64,000 nt of DNA from Thainema sp966674685 (GTDB lineage: Bacteria > Cyanobacteriota > Cyanobacteriia > Phormidesmidales > Phormidesmidaceae). The DNA is taken from contig CBKWJC010000006.1 of the NCBI GenBank assembly GCA_966674685.1, forward strand, positions 1-64,000, in the 5' to 3' direction. The notes under the pieces are model-generated. The model ran no database searches and was not told the origin of the DNA. It saw only the letters and a list, made by a program, of their open reading frames with translations. Positions within the stretch are counted from its first letter, which is position 1, and each line of letters begins with the position of its first letter. Position numbers and translations under genes: made by a program. Shown here piece by piece: positions 49,633 through 57,675 of the stretch.

Positions 49633-50898
49633 ATGGCTAATTTCAAATCTTGGCAGTCTGGCACATCTTTATTCCTAGCATTAGGAATGGCCGCTGGCGC
49701 AGCCGCACCAATTGTAATGCACGCACCAGCACAGGCACAGACCTCCTTCTCAGACGTATCATCCAGCTACTGGGCCTCCGGTTACATTCAAGCACTTGCC
49801 TCTCGGAACGTGATCAGCGGTTTTCCCGATGGCACATTCCGTCCTGATGCTCCGGTGACGCGGGCACAATTTGCAGCAATGATTCGCAGTGCATTCGATG
49901 CACCATCCACTCGCAGTGCAATTAATTTTGTGGATGTCTCTTCCAACTATTGGGCATACAGCGCGATTCGGGAAGCTTACACCACTGGTTTCTTATCAGG
50001 ATATCCAGGTAATGTGTTTAATCCAGAGCAAAATATTCCTCGGGTACAGGTTTTAGTATCGCTTGCGAACGGTTTGGACTATTCAGCTAGTAACGTTCAA
50101 ACGACACTCAACTACTACACAGATGCCAGCGGTATTCCTGACTATGCTCGTGCTAGCGTGGCCGCAGCAACTGAGGAGCAAATTGTCGTCAACTATCCTA
50201 CGTTGAATCGACTCAATCCCAACCGCAATGCCACACGGGCTGAGGTGGCTGCGTTTATCTATCAGGCACTCGTTAGTGCAGGTGAAGCACCCGCCATTAA
50301 TTCTCCCTATGTAGTTGGTGGGGAAGAGGATGACGACACGACATCTGTAGTCATTCCACAAGGTACCACCTTACCGATTCGTTATGACGGTGCAGAGCGA
50401 ATTCTGATTTCGCCTGAGGAACCCGATCCTGTTCCTGTGACGCTGATTATTTCTCAAAACGTAACTGACCAAAACGGTACGCTGCTGATTCCAGTGGGTA
50501 GCGAGGTTGTGGGCGAACTACGTGTTGTGGAAGAGGATGGCGAAGAAGGAGCTAAGTTCTATGCCGAAGAACTGAGGGTACCGAGAACGTCTACGAATCC
50601 GAGCTACACTATCGACTTGGATGCTGAATCTGAAGTCATCACTGACACGGAAACCATCCGACGCGGTGTAGATGTTGGTAATGTTATCCGTGATGCGGCT
50701 CTGGGTGCTGCGGCTGCGGCTGCGATCGCAGAAATCACTGGTGAGATTGAAGTTGAAGAAGTGCTGGGTGGCGGCGGTGTCGGCGCACTCATCGGCATCT
50801 TCTTGGATCGCAATCAAGTAGAACTATTCACCATCGATCCTGATCGCGACCTGAACTTGACTCTGACAGAGTCTTTGACTGTTCAGCTTGACGACTAG
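49633..50898 (+). CDS. SLH protein with VirB10/TrbI-like C-terminal domain
   Basis: The 421-residue protein starts with a signal peptide ending near AQAQ (residue about 36). Three SLH repeats follow (about 38-225): SFSDVSSSYWASGYIQALASRNVISGFPDGTFRPD, then a second FVDVSSNYWAY repeat, then DYTDASGIPDYARASV. The C-terminal part, IPQGTTLPIRYDGAERILI ... NGTLLIPVGSEVVGELRV ... FYAEEL, resembles the beta-barrel of VirB10/TrbI proteins. A Gly/Ala-rich segment near residue 350-390 may insert in a membrane. It is probably an outer-envelope protein. SLH repeats resemble those at 6116-8260. Confidence 0.85.
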   Translation: MANFKSWQSGTSLFLALGMAAGAAAPIVMHAPAQAQTSFSDVSSSYWASGYIQALASRNVISGFPDGTFRPDAPVTRAQFAAMIRSAFDAPSTRSAINFVDVSSNYWAYSAIREAYTTGFLSGYPGNVFNPEQNIPRVQVLVSLANGLDYSASNVQTTLNYYTDASGIPDYARASVAAATEEQIVVNYPTLNRLNPNRNATRAEVAAFIYQALVSAGEAPAINSPYVVGGEEDDDTTSVVIPQGTTLPIRYDGAERILISPEEPDPVPVTLIISQNVTDQNGTLLIPVGSEVVGELRVVEEDGEEGAKFYAEELRVPRTSTNPSYTIDLDAESEVITDTETIRRGVDVGNVIRDAALGAAAAAAIAEITGEIEVEEVLGGGGVGALIGIFLDRNQVELFTIDPDRDLNLTLTESLTVQLDD

Positions 50899-50990
50899 GC
50901 AGTAGGTGTTGCTTAATCGCGATACAAATGGGTTAGGGGGCAAAGTCCCCTAACCCGTTCGCGCTAGTAATCAGCAATTTTAGGAATAGT

Positions 50991-51097
50991 TATATAAAAT
51001 CCGGTTGAAAGTCCATTGTTTATTTTTTACGACATGCTTGCGAAGCAAGCATGTCGTAAAAAATAAACAGGATTCTTGCACAGGAACTTGACATTAA
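50991..51097. repeat. Palindromic element family 1, copy 7
   Basis: The element runs from tatataaaatccggttg to caggaacttgacatta. The centre is acgacatgcttgc/gcaagcatgtcgt with loop gaa, a stem unlike the other copies but fully paired. It lies after the SLH gene. Confidence 0.85.
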
Positions 51098-51222
51098 TTT
51101 TCCCAATAGACTTAGCTTTTGTTCCAAAACCAGGAAGGGTATTTTGCCGCCATGTGGCGATAAAGCATCTTGCCTGAGTTCTTGATTAGCAATGTGCAGG
51201 TTATGAATATAGCTACATCACT

Positions 51223-51254
51223 AAAAGAGCCAGCGCTGCAGCGCTGGCTCTTTT
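51223..51254. terminator. 32-bp perfect palindromic terminator
   Basis: A perfect palindrome (half-site aaaagagccagcgctg) with flanking T's lies 25 bases past the stop of the sugar transferase gene. It can terminate on both strands. Confidence 0.8.
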
Positions 51255-51278
51255 GGTTTGAACTGTTTGGCATTGCTT

Positions 51279-51950
51279 TTAACATGCTCCCTTGCGAGCT
51301 AGAACCACCCAAACTGTCTTCCAGATGAGCTGTAAATCGTATAACACTGACCAGTGCTGCTGGTAGGCCAAATCCATATCAACAATCGCTTCGAAGTCTA
51401 GAACTTGAGAGCGACCATTCGCTTGCCATTCTCCGGTGATTCCAGGTTTAACCTCCAGACGTTTCCAGTGGCGTGGGGTATAGTGCCGAACTTCATCAAT
51501 TGTAGGTGGACGTGTTCCAACTAGACTCATCGAACCGACTAGAACATTCCAAAACTGGGGAAATTCGTCCAAACTGGTTTTACGCAGGAATTTGCCGACG
51601 CGGGTGACTCGTGGATCGTCGTCATTCTTGAAAATGTGGCCGCTGGCCTGATTTTGAATCAGATGTTTAATCTGTTCAGCATCGGTCACCATTGAGCGAA
51701 ACTTCCAGATTCGAAAGGTTTGCCCACGGTGTCCACAGCGGAGTTGGCTATATAAAATTGGGCCAGGACTATCTAATTTAATCGCGATCGCAATCGGCAA
51801 CCACAAAACAGCCACGATGGCCAAGCCAATGAGCGCTCCAGCAATATCAATAAAGCGCTTCAGCGAACTGTCCACTGAAGAATGAACAGGCTGGTGCCCG
51901 AGTGTGCAAGGGGTTTTAGGAGCAACGGATGAGGTGAATGAAGTCATCAA
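51279..51950 (-). CDS. Polyprenyl-phosphate sugar-1-phosphate transferase (WcaJ/HepD-type)
   Basis: The 223-residue enzyme has one N-terminal membrane helix (about 36-58), then the catalytic domain of bacterial sugar transferases: KLDSPGPILYSQLRCGHRGQTFRIWKFRSMV, LRKTSLDEFPQFWNVLVGSMSLVGTRPP, and WKRLEVKPGITGEWQANGRS. It would attach the first sugar-phosphate to undecaprenyl phosphate in exopolysaccharide synthesis. It lacks the large N-terminal region of full-length WcaJ. No other polysaccharide genes are adjacent, though a GT2 is at 37112. Confidence 0.92.
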   Translation of the reverse strand: MMTSFTSSVAPKTPCTLGHQPVHSSVDSSLKRFIDIAGALIGLAIVAVLWLPIAIAIKLDSPGPILYSQLRCGHRGQTFRIWKFRSMVTDAEQIKHLIQNQASGHIFKNDDDPRVTRVGKFLRKTSLDEFPQFWNVLVGSMSLVGTRPPTIDEVRHYTPRHWKRLEVKPGITGEWQANGRSQVLDFEAIVDMDLAYQQHWSVLYDLQLIWKTVWVVLARKGAC

Positions 51951-52567
51951 AATGCTACGAAAACGAGAGGTTGACAGGTAAGAGCAGAGCCACTAGACAG
52001 CCGCAGCTCTATGGAGTCAAACAAACTGTGCGATCGCATTACAGGAAAAATGGTCGATTTCCTTACGTCTCTACACAAAACACAGCCAAAGATGAAAAAA
52101 TCATCAAGCTGATAGCTCTAGGATTGGCCATTTGACAGTACAAATCGCAATTTTGAGCAGGTTTAATGCAACCTTTACATTGCCGTTGTTAAGGCTAGGG
52201 TTTTGGCGGAATATGCCGAGACGCCCACTGGGAAAATTTGGCATTAAACTTGTCTGCATACCCGTAAAGTCGCTGAGACAGGTATCAAAGTTTTCAAAGC
52301 AGTGAGTGGATGATTCAAAGATGATATGTCGCATCTGTAGATTTGCGCGATCGCAGCGTAGCGACGGGTTACACATCTAAGTCTGCATGTCCAAATGCAG
52401 TATGACGACACTAGCCAGCTGTACTGATACTGGATTCAGGCTGTACCATGCTAGTCATTCTTGGGCTATCATCCCTGAAAATAAGAGTTAGAAAACCCGT
52501 CCAAGACTATAAATCTTCAACAGATATTATAAATCCACCCTTAAACCTGGCGGCTTTCCTGGAAAAT
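51951..52567. other. Upstream region of glnA
   Basis: This 617-base stretch holds no supported gene. It lies between the divergent sugar transferase gene and the glnA promoter. Two HIP1 octamers occur. Nothing else was found until the NtcA promoter begins. Confidence 0.5.
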
Positions 52568-52609
52568 GTATCAAACGATACAAAATATCCCAATTCCTAT
52601 CTTTAGGAT
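52568..52609 (+). promoter_or_regulatory. NtcA-activated promoter of glnA
   Basis: gtatcaaacgatac at 52568-52581 is an exact GTA-N8-TAC NtcA box. After 22 bases, taggat at 52604-52609 matches the TA-N3-T minus-10 element, the canonical spacing for NtcA-activated promoters. Transcription would start near 52616, leaving a leader of about 200 bases before the glnA ATG. Confidence 0.9.
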
Positions 52610-52822
52610 GAGTCAGATGTGGCAGGGCTTCGGTATGGGTCCTGCCTAGCTCCGCAGGGTTTGCATAGCTAATGCTTAACCGCAACCGCCGTTAAGCAGT
52701 GCTAGCTATTAGGAGTTTGTTGCGATCGCAGTTGATGGCTCATATCCACACCCCTAGACGGTGTTGCAATCTGTCCCTGTCCCGGCACTACAGGTAGCCT
52801 AGAAGTTGTTAAGGAGTAGTTC

Positions 52823-54244
52823 ATGACCCAAACGCCTCAAGACGTCTTGAATCTGATTAAAGAGCAAGACATCAAAATGATCGATCTGAAGTTTATCGAT
52901 TTGCCTGGAACTTGGCAGCACCTGACGGTTTTCCACGATCAGATCGATGAAAGCAGCTTCACCGATGGTGTTCCGTTTGACGGTTCTAGTATTCGTGGCT
53001 GGAAAGCAATCAACGAATCGGATATGGCAATGGTGCCTGATCCCACCACTGCCTGGATCGATCCGTTTATGAAGGAGCCTACCCTCAGCCTGATCTGCTC
53101 CATCCAGGAACCCCGAACTGGGGAACCCTATGAGCGCTGTCCCCGCGTCATCGCCCAAAAAGCAGTTGACTACCTCAATGCTTCCGGTCTTGGTGATACA
53201 GCCTATTTTGGCCCAGAAGCAGAATTCTTCGTCTTTGAAGACGTTCGATTTGATCAAACCGAAAACAAGAGCTTTTACTACGTAGACAGCGTTGAAGGTC
53301 GCTGGAATTCGGGTAAAGAAGAAGAAGGTGGCAACCTGGGCTATAAGCCTCGCTATAAAGAAGGCTACTTCCCCGTGTCCCCTACGGATACCCTACAAGA
53401 TATCCGGACTGAGATGCTGTTGACGATGGCAGAACTGGGTGTTCCCATTGAAAAGCATCACCACGAAGTGGCAACAGGCGGTCAGTGCGAACTCGGCTTC
53501 CGCTTTGGTCGGTTGATTGAAGCGGCTGACTGGCTGATGATCTATAAGTATGTAATCAAGAACGTCGGCAAGAAGTACGGCAAGTCCATCACCTTCATGC
53601 CCAAGCCGCTGTTTAACGACAACGGTTCTGGTATGCACACCCACCAGTCTATTTGGAAAGACGGACAGCCCCTATTTGCTGGCGATGGCTATGCAGGTCT
53701 CAGCAAGATGGCGCTCAACTACATTGGCGGTATTCTGAAGCATGCTCCAGCACTGCTGGCGTTCACAAACCCCACGACTAACTCCTACAAGCGGCTTGTA
53801 CCCGGATTTGAAGCTCCAGTTAACTTGGCTTACTCCCAGGGCAACCGTTCAGCTTCGGTGCGGATTCCGCTCTCCGGTAATAATCCCAAGGCCAAGCGTC
53901 TGGAGTTCCGCTGCCCCGATGCGACCTCTAATCCTTATCTAGCCTTTGCAGCGATGCTCTGTGCGGGTATCGATGGCATCAAGAACGAGATTGATCCTGG
54001 CGATCCGCTGGATGTTGATATCTACGATCTCAGCCCTGAAGAGTTGGCCAAGATTCCCTCTACTCCAGGGTCTCTGCTAGATGCTCTGAAAGCGCTGGAG
54101 GCCGATCATGAGTTCTTGACCGTTGGCGGCGTATTCACTGAGGAATTCATTTCCAACTGGATTGAATACAAGCTGGATAACGATGTGAACCCCATGCGTC
54201 TGCGCCCCCATCCCTATGAGTTTTCGCTCTACTATGATGTCTAA
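52823..54244 (+). CDS. glnA: Glutamine synthetase type I
   Basis: This 473-residue enzyme has the GS-I signatures: FDGSSIRGWKAINESDM, YFGPEAEFFVFEDV, KHHHEVATGGQCELGFRF, NDNGSGMHTHQSIW, and NRSASVRIP. The YDLSPEE segment around the tyrosine that is adenylylated in enterobacteria is present, but cyanobacterial GS is controlled mainly by small inactivating factors, which are not in this window. A ribosome-binding site aaggag lies seven bases upstream of the ATG. It is driven by the NtcA promoter at 52568. Confidence 0.98.
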   Translation: MTQTPQDVLNLIKEQDIKMIDLKFIDLPGTWQHLTVFHDQIDESSFTDGVPFDGSSIRGWKAINESDMAMVPDPTTAWIDPFMKEPTLSLICSIQEPRTGEPYERCPRVIAQKAVDYLNASGLGDTAYFGPEAEFFVFEDVRFDQTENKSFYYVDSVEGRWNSGKEEEGGNLGYKPRYKEGYFPVSPTDTLQDIRTEMLLTMAELGVPIEKHHHEVATGGQCELGFRFGRLIEAADWLMIYKYVIKNVGKKYGKSITFMPKPLFNDNGSGMHTHQSIWKDGQPLFAGDGYAGLSKMALNYIGGILKHAPALLAFTNPTTNSYKRLVPGFEAPVNLAYSQGNRSASVRIPLSGNNPKAKRLEFRCPDATSNPYLAFAAMLCAGIDGIKNEIDPGDPLDVDIYDLSPEELAKIPSTPGSLLDALKALEADHEFLTVGGVFTEEFISNWIEYKLDNDVNPMRLRPHPYEFSLYYDV

Positions 54245-54389
54245 TTAGCGAATTCTCGCTTAGCTAGACAATCTCATAGCACGATCTCAAACAGGACATT
54301 GGTTGTCCGCCACGATAGCCAATGTCCTTTATTTTTGGCTCAGAATAGGTGCAGAAAAAGCGAAAACCTATGCTAGCCTAGATAAGCAA

Positions 54390-54463
54390 CGGGATGTAGC
54401 GCAGCTTGGTAGCGCACTTCGTTCGGGACGAAGGGGCCGCTGGTTCGAATCCAGTCATCCCGA
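54390..54463 (+). tRNA. trnP: tRNA-Pro (anticodon CGG)
   Basis: The acceptor stem cgggatg/catcccg closes a cloverleaf with D-loop AGCTTGGTAGCGC, anticodon stem CTTCG/CGAAG with loop TTCGGGA (anticodon CGG), and T-arm CTGGTTCGAATCCAG. The discriminator is A and CCA is not encoded. It reads proline codon CCG. Confidence 0.95.
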
Positions 54464-54473
54464 TTTTTCCAGT

Positions 54474-54498
54474 AAAAGCCCAGTAACTGGGCTTTTGG
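54474..54498 (+). terminator. tRNA-Pro terminator
   Basis: A 10-bp stem (aaaagcccag/ctgggctttt) with a 3-base loop lies 10 bases after the tRNA gene. It is a good intrinsic terminator. Confidence 0.8.
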
Positions 54499-54542
54499 CA
54501 TACAAACTTAATAGTGTTCGTATATGGCCATAGGCATAGGAG

Positions 54543-55274
54543 TTATCGCCTCAGGCGATCTCGGTATGGATCTTTGGAGCTAGCGGAATTCTGGCGAAAC
54601 AGTCCTAGCAAGGGGCCGAGGACAAGTCCGACTAGGAACCCGCCAGCATGTGCCCAGTAAGCAATGCCGCCAGTTTCGATATTCGTGGTGGTCTGTAGGC
54701 TGGCAAAGCCGTAGAGAAACTGCTGGAAAAACCAAAATCCTAAAAAGAAGACGGCGGGAATGCGGAAGGTAGTGATGAAAATGCCAATCGGCACCAGCGT
54801 CAGAATGCGGGCATTGGGAAAACGCAGGATGTAGGCTCCTAGAATACCTGCGATCGCACCACTGGCTCCAACTGATGGAATACTCGACTGCATCGCTACG
54901 CCCCACTGAGCTAATGCGGCCAACGCTCCACAAACCAGGTAGAAAAACAGATAGGATATCCGCCCCAGTTGTTCTTCGATGTTATTTCCAAACACCCAGA
55001 GAAACAGCATGTTGCCGCCCAGATGCAGAAAACCGCCGTGCAGAAACTGAGAGGTGATGAGCGGCAATGACTCAGCCCCAATCTGGTTTAAGCTACCGCT
55101 TTGCAAACTAGCCGTTAGCTGCTCCGGCACAACCGCAAATACTTGAAAGAGCGCATCTAGTTGTGCTGGTGACAGCATCAACTCATACATAAAGACCACA
55201 ATGTTGGCGGCAATCAGTCCATAGGTCATCCACGGAGTAATTTGGATTGGATTATTGTCGTTAAGAGGAACCAC
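54543..55274 (-). CDS. Rhomboid-family intramembrane serine protease
   Basis: This 243-residue membrane protein has about six to seven helices. The catalytic serine is Ser138 in GASGA and the histidine is His209 in YWAHAGGF. The GN and HLGGNMLFLWVFGNNIE loop is also conserved. These proteases cut single-helix proteins inside the membrane; the cyanobacterial substrates are unknown. It stands alone on the minus strand. The 155-base spacer upstream shows no features. Confidence 0.92.
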   Translation of the reverse strand: MVPLNDNNPIQITPWMTYGLIAANIVVFMYELMLSPAQLDALFQVFAVVPEQLTASLQSGSLNQIGAESLPLITSQFLHGGFLHLGGNMLFLWVFGNNIEEQLGRISYLFFYLVCGALAALAQWGVAMQSSIPSVGASGAIAGILGAYILRFPNARILTLVPIGIFITTFRIPAVFFLGFWFFQQFLYGFASLQTTTNIETGGIAYWAHAGGFLVGLVLGPLLGLFRQNSASSKDPYRDRLRR

Positions 55275-55429
55275 AGCAGTTTTCCTAGTGGGTTTTCGGT
55301 ATAAGGGTTATAGATACGGGTTTGACTTCTAAAATTATTAACTGCCCGTAGTACTGAGTCATCAATCTTGACTCCTAATTTATTCAACCCATAGAGTGAT
55401 GTCTACGGTTTAGCAATTGGTTAAGAACG

Positions 55430-56068
55430 CTAAGTGCCGATCATCCAGCGGTAAAGCAGCCACAGCAACAGTAGATGCATCGGGTAGAACAGATAGAACC
55501 ATCTTGCTTTTGGGCCGCGTTGGTGATTTGTCATATATAGCAAAAGTGGGGCGGCAAGTGCAGGCAATTGGAAAGTTGCTCCTCCTGGCGCGATCAGAAA
55601 ATGGCCAAGATGAAGTCCAATCCATCCCGCCCACCAGATTGCACGAGGTTGAAAATAGCGAATAAGCGCAACGATGCCTATCCCATACGCCCCGTATTCT
55701 AAATCGAGGAATTGTGCGATCGCACCTCCTGCGACCCAAATCAAAAGCTGCCATTTGGGAAATCGCCTAACTAATCGTAAGCACAGCAGTCCTAACAGCA
55801 GCAGAAAGAGAATATTTCGCTGCGTCGCTTCAAATACAAGCTGATAGATCGGCTGTGAAACCAGACCCAGCAGCAGCAGCCGCAGACCATACTGCTTAGC
55901 ATTACGGGTATATTTTTCACCATCTACGAGCAGCACGACGAACAGGGGAAAGCTGATGCGGCCAATGATTCGAAAAATGGCAATGCCAGGAAAAAAGACT
56001 GCGCCAATGTGATCGATCAGCATCGATATCGCTGCCAACAGTTTGATTTGATAGTTGTTCAGCGACAT
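55430..56068 (-). CDS. TraX-family membrane protein
   Basis: The 212-residue protein has about seven hydrophobic helices and begins with the TraX-like pattern YQIKLLAAISMLIDHIGAVFFPGIAIFRIIGRISFPLFVVLLVDG. TraX acetylates F-pilin at its N-terminus in E. coli. Chromosomal TraX-like proteins are widespread and may be acyltransferases of other targets. No conjugation genes are near, so a link to conjugation is unlikely. Confidence 0.85.
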   Translation of the reverse strand: MSLNNYQIKLLAAISMLIDHIGAVFFPGIAIFRIIGRISFPLFVVLLVDGEKYTRNAKQYGLRLLLLGLVSQPIYQLVFEATQRNILFLLLLGLLCLRLVRRFPKWQLLIWVAGGAIAQFLDLEYGAYGIGIVALIRYFQPRAIWWAGWIGLHLGHFLIAPGGATFQLPALAAPLLLYMTNHQRGPKARWFYLFYPMHLLLLWLLYRWMIGT

Positions 56069-56222
56069 GGGAAAATTCGGCTAGCGTCTCTCTTGAGGAT
56101 ACGGGATTGAGAGTTGCTATAATCAGGCTGCGGAGAGAATTAGAGAGCTGTCTGGATTTAATTCAGAATAGAGAAGCTGCTGGTTCCAGTCTAAGTATCC
56201 CAGTTGAGTTAATGATTGCTGT

Positions 56223-57281
56223 ATGCGGCTTCTGTTTGTTTCAACCCCGGTTGGCCCACTGGGGTCGGGATTAGGCGGCGGGGTTGAGCTAACCCTGCGG
56301 GTAGTTGCTCAAGAGTTAATCCGACGCGGCCATCAGGTGACGGTTGTTGCACCTGCCACATCTGAACTCGCGGAGATAGAGGTAATTGAGATTCCGGGGC
56401 AGTTTCAAACCGCCGCGCAAACGCAAACTCGTCATGTGTCAATTTGGCTTCCCAGTGATGCTGTGCTAGCCAATATGTGGAGCTATGCGCGCACCGTGCA
56501 GCACGATTACGATGTGCTGGTTAACTTTGCCTATGACTGGCTACCGTTTTATTTGACGCCCTTTTTTGAAACTGCGATCGCGCATTTCATTAGTATGGGT
56601 TCGCTATCTGACGCGCTGGATCAAATTGCGAATCAGGTCATTCAGGCTTTTCCAGGCACAATTGGCGTTTATACTCACACACAAGCTAATACATTTCCCT
56701 TCGCCGATCAGTGTCGCTGTTTGGGCAGCGGCATTGATTTGTCCCAGTATAAATTCAATGCAGATCCGGAGCCAGCACTTGCCTGGATGGGTCGGATTTC
56801 ACCAGAAAAAGGCTTAGAAGATGCGGTAGCGACGGCACAGATCACTCAAATTCCCCTGAAAATCATGGGAAAAATTGAAGATCAAGCCTATTGGGAAAAA
56901 ATTCAATCAACCTATACATCGGCACCAATTGAATATCTTGGATTTCTCACCACCGACAAGCTACAGGCAATTTTGCGTCAGTGCCAGGCTTTGATCATGA
57001 CACCTCGATGGGTTGAGGCGTTTGGCATCGTGGCTATCGAAGCATTGGCCTGTGGCGTACCCGTGATTGCCTATCGACGAGGAGGCCCAGCTGAAATTGT
57101 GCAGTCTGGACAAACGGGGTGGCTAGTTGAACCGGATAGTGTTGACGGCCTCATCGAAGCGATCGGAAAAATTGACCAAATTAATCGGCAGTACTGTCGG
57201 CAGCAGGCCGAACAGCTCTACTCACTCGATGCCTTTGGTCAGCGCTTTGAACAGTGGTTTCAGGACATTCTGGCGGTGTGA
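56223..57281 (+). CDS. UDP-glucose:tetrahydrobiopterin glucosyltransferase-like GT4 enzyme
   Basis: The product is a 352-residue GT-B glycosyltransferase. LFVSTPVGPLGSGLGGGVELTLRVVAQELIRRGH, NFAYDWLPFYLTPFF and HFISMGSLSD match the cyanobacterial pteridine glucosyltransferases as I recall them. The C-terminal half has RISPEKGLEDAV and the E-x7-E-type motif of EAFGIVAIEALACGVPVIAYRRGGPAEIV. Such enzymes make biopterin glucoside, an abundant cyanobacterial pteridine. Other GT4 roles cannot be excluded. Confidence 0.75.
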   Translation: MRLLFVSTPVGPLGSGLGGGVELTLRVVAQELIRRGHQVTVVAPATSELAEIEVIEIPGQFQTAAQTQTRHVSIWLPSDAVLANMWSYARTVQHDYDVLVNFAYDWLPFYLTPFFETAIAHFISMGSLSDALDQIANQVIQAFPGTIGVYTHTQANTFPFADQCRCLGSGIDLSQYKFNADPEPALAWMGRISPEKGLEDAVATAQITQIPLKIMGKIEDQAYWEKIQSTYTSAPIEYLGFLTTDKLQAILRQCQALIMTPRWVEAFGIVAIEALACGVPVIAYRRGGPAEIVQSGQTGWLVEPDSVDGLIEAIGKIDQINRQYCRQQAEQLYSLDAFGQRFEQWFQDILAV

Positions 57282-57297
57282 CACTCCCCGCTCGATG

Positions 57298-57325
57298 TTA
57301 TATCAAGTCTGTGTATAAGAATTTA
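57298..57325. repeat. Palindromic element family 1, truncated copy 8
   Basis: The left end tatatcaagtctgtgtataag of the element is present, but it is then replaced by unrelated sequence containing a GC-rich palindrome (gatgtgccgcg.../...gcggtacatc near 57380-57410). The right half is missing, so this copy was disrupted by a deletion or insertion. It lies 17 bases after a glycosyltransferase gene. Confidence 0.65.
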
Positions 57326-57517
57326 CTGCGCCGCTTGACAATGCAGCGACTTACTACTCTGTAAACTAAGTTTTGCTGGTTGATGTGCCGCGCGCCGCGC
57401 GGTACATCAACCAACCAAACCCACTAAAACAAAGTTGACAGAATACTTACACCCAAATCCGTTATAGAAACCCCTGTATCGAAACTCTCTTATAGTAATT
57501 CCAGCTAAGAGGGAGAG

Positions 57518-57567
57518 AACAAGAGAGGAGAGTACCCCATCTTGAGGCACTCTCCTCTCTTGTTTTT
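57518..57567 (+). terminator. Hairpin terminator
   Basis: A perfect 16-bp stem (aacaagagaggagagt at 57518-57533 with 57549-57564) is followed by a T-rich run. It is well placed to end the glycosyltransferase transcript. Confidence 0.8.
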
Positions 57568-57602
57568 ATCTAGAACCACTATTTTTTATCTAGAACCACT
57601 AT
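57563..57602. repeat. 20-bp tandem direct repeat
   Basis: The unit tttttatctagaaccactat occurs twice in a row (57563-57582 and 57583-57602, allowing one added T). It stands at the left edge of the palindromic element copy 9. It may be a target-site duplication or a slippage product. Confidence 0.6.
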
Positions 57603-57675
57603 GGTTTTTGTGAAATGCTTGCTTAGCAAGCATTTCACAAAAACTAAACAATGTTTTTTAACTGGATTCCAGATT
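57581..57675. repeat. Palindromic element family 1, copy 9 (overlaps selO end)
   Basis: The central stem gtgaaatgcttgc/gcaagcatttcac with loop tta is intact. The right side gttttttaactggattcca matches the right end of the other copies. The left end is degenerate. The element's right end supplies the last codons and stop of selO on the opposite strand. Confidence 0.75.
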
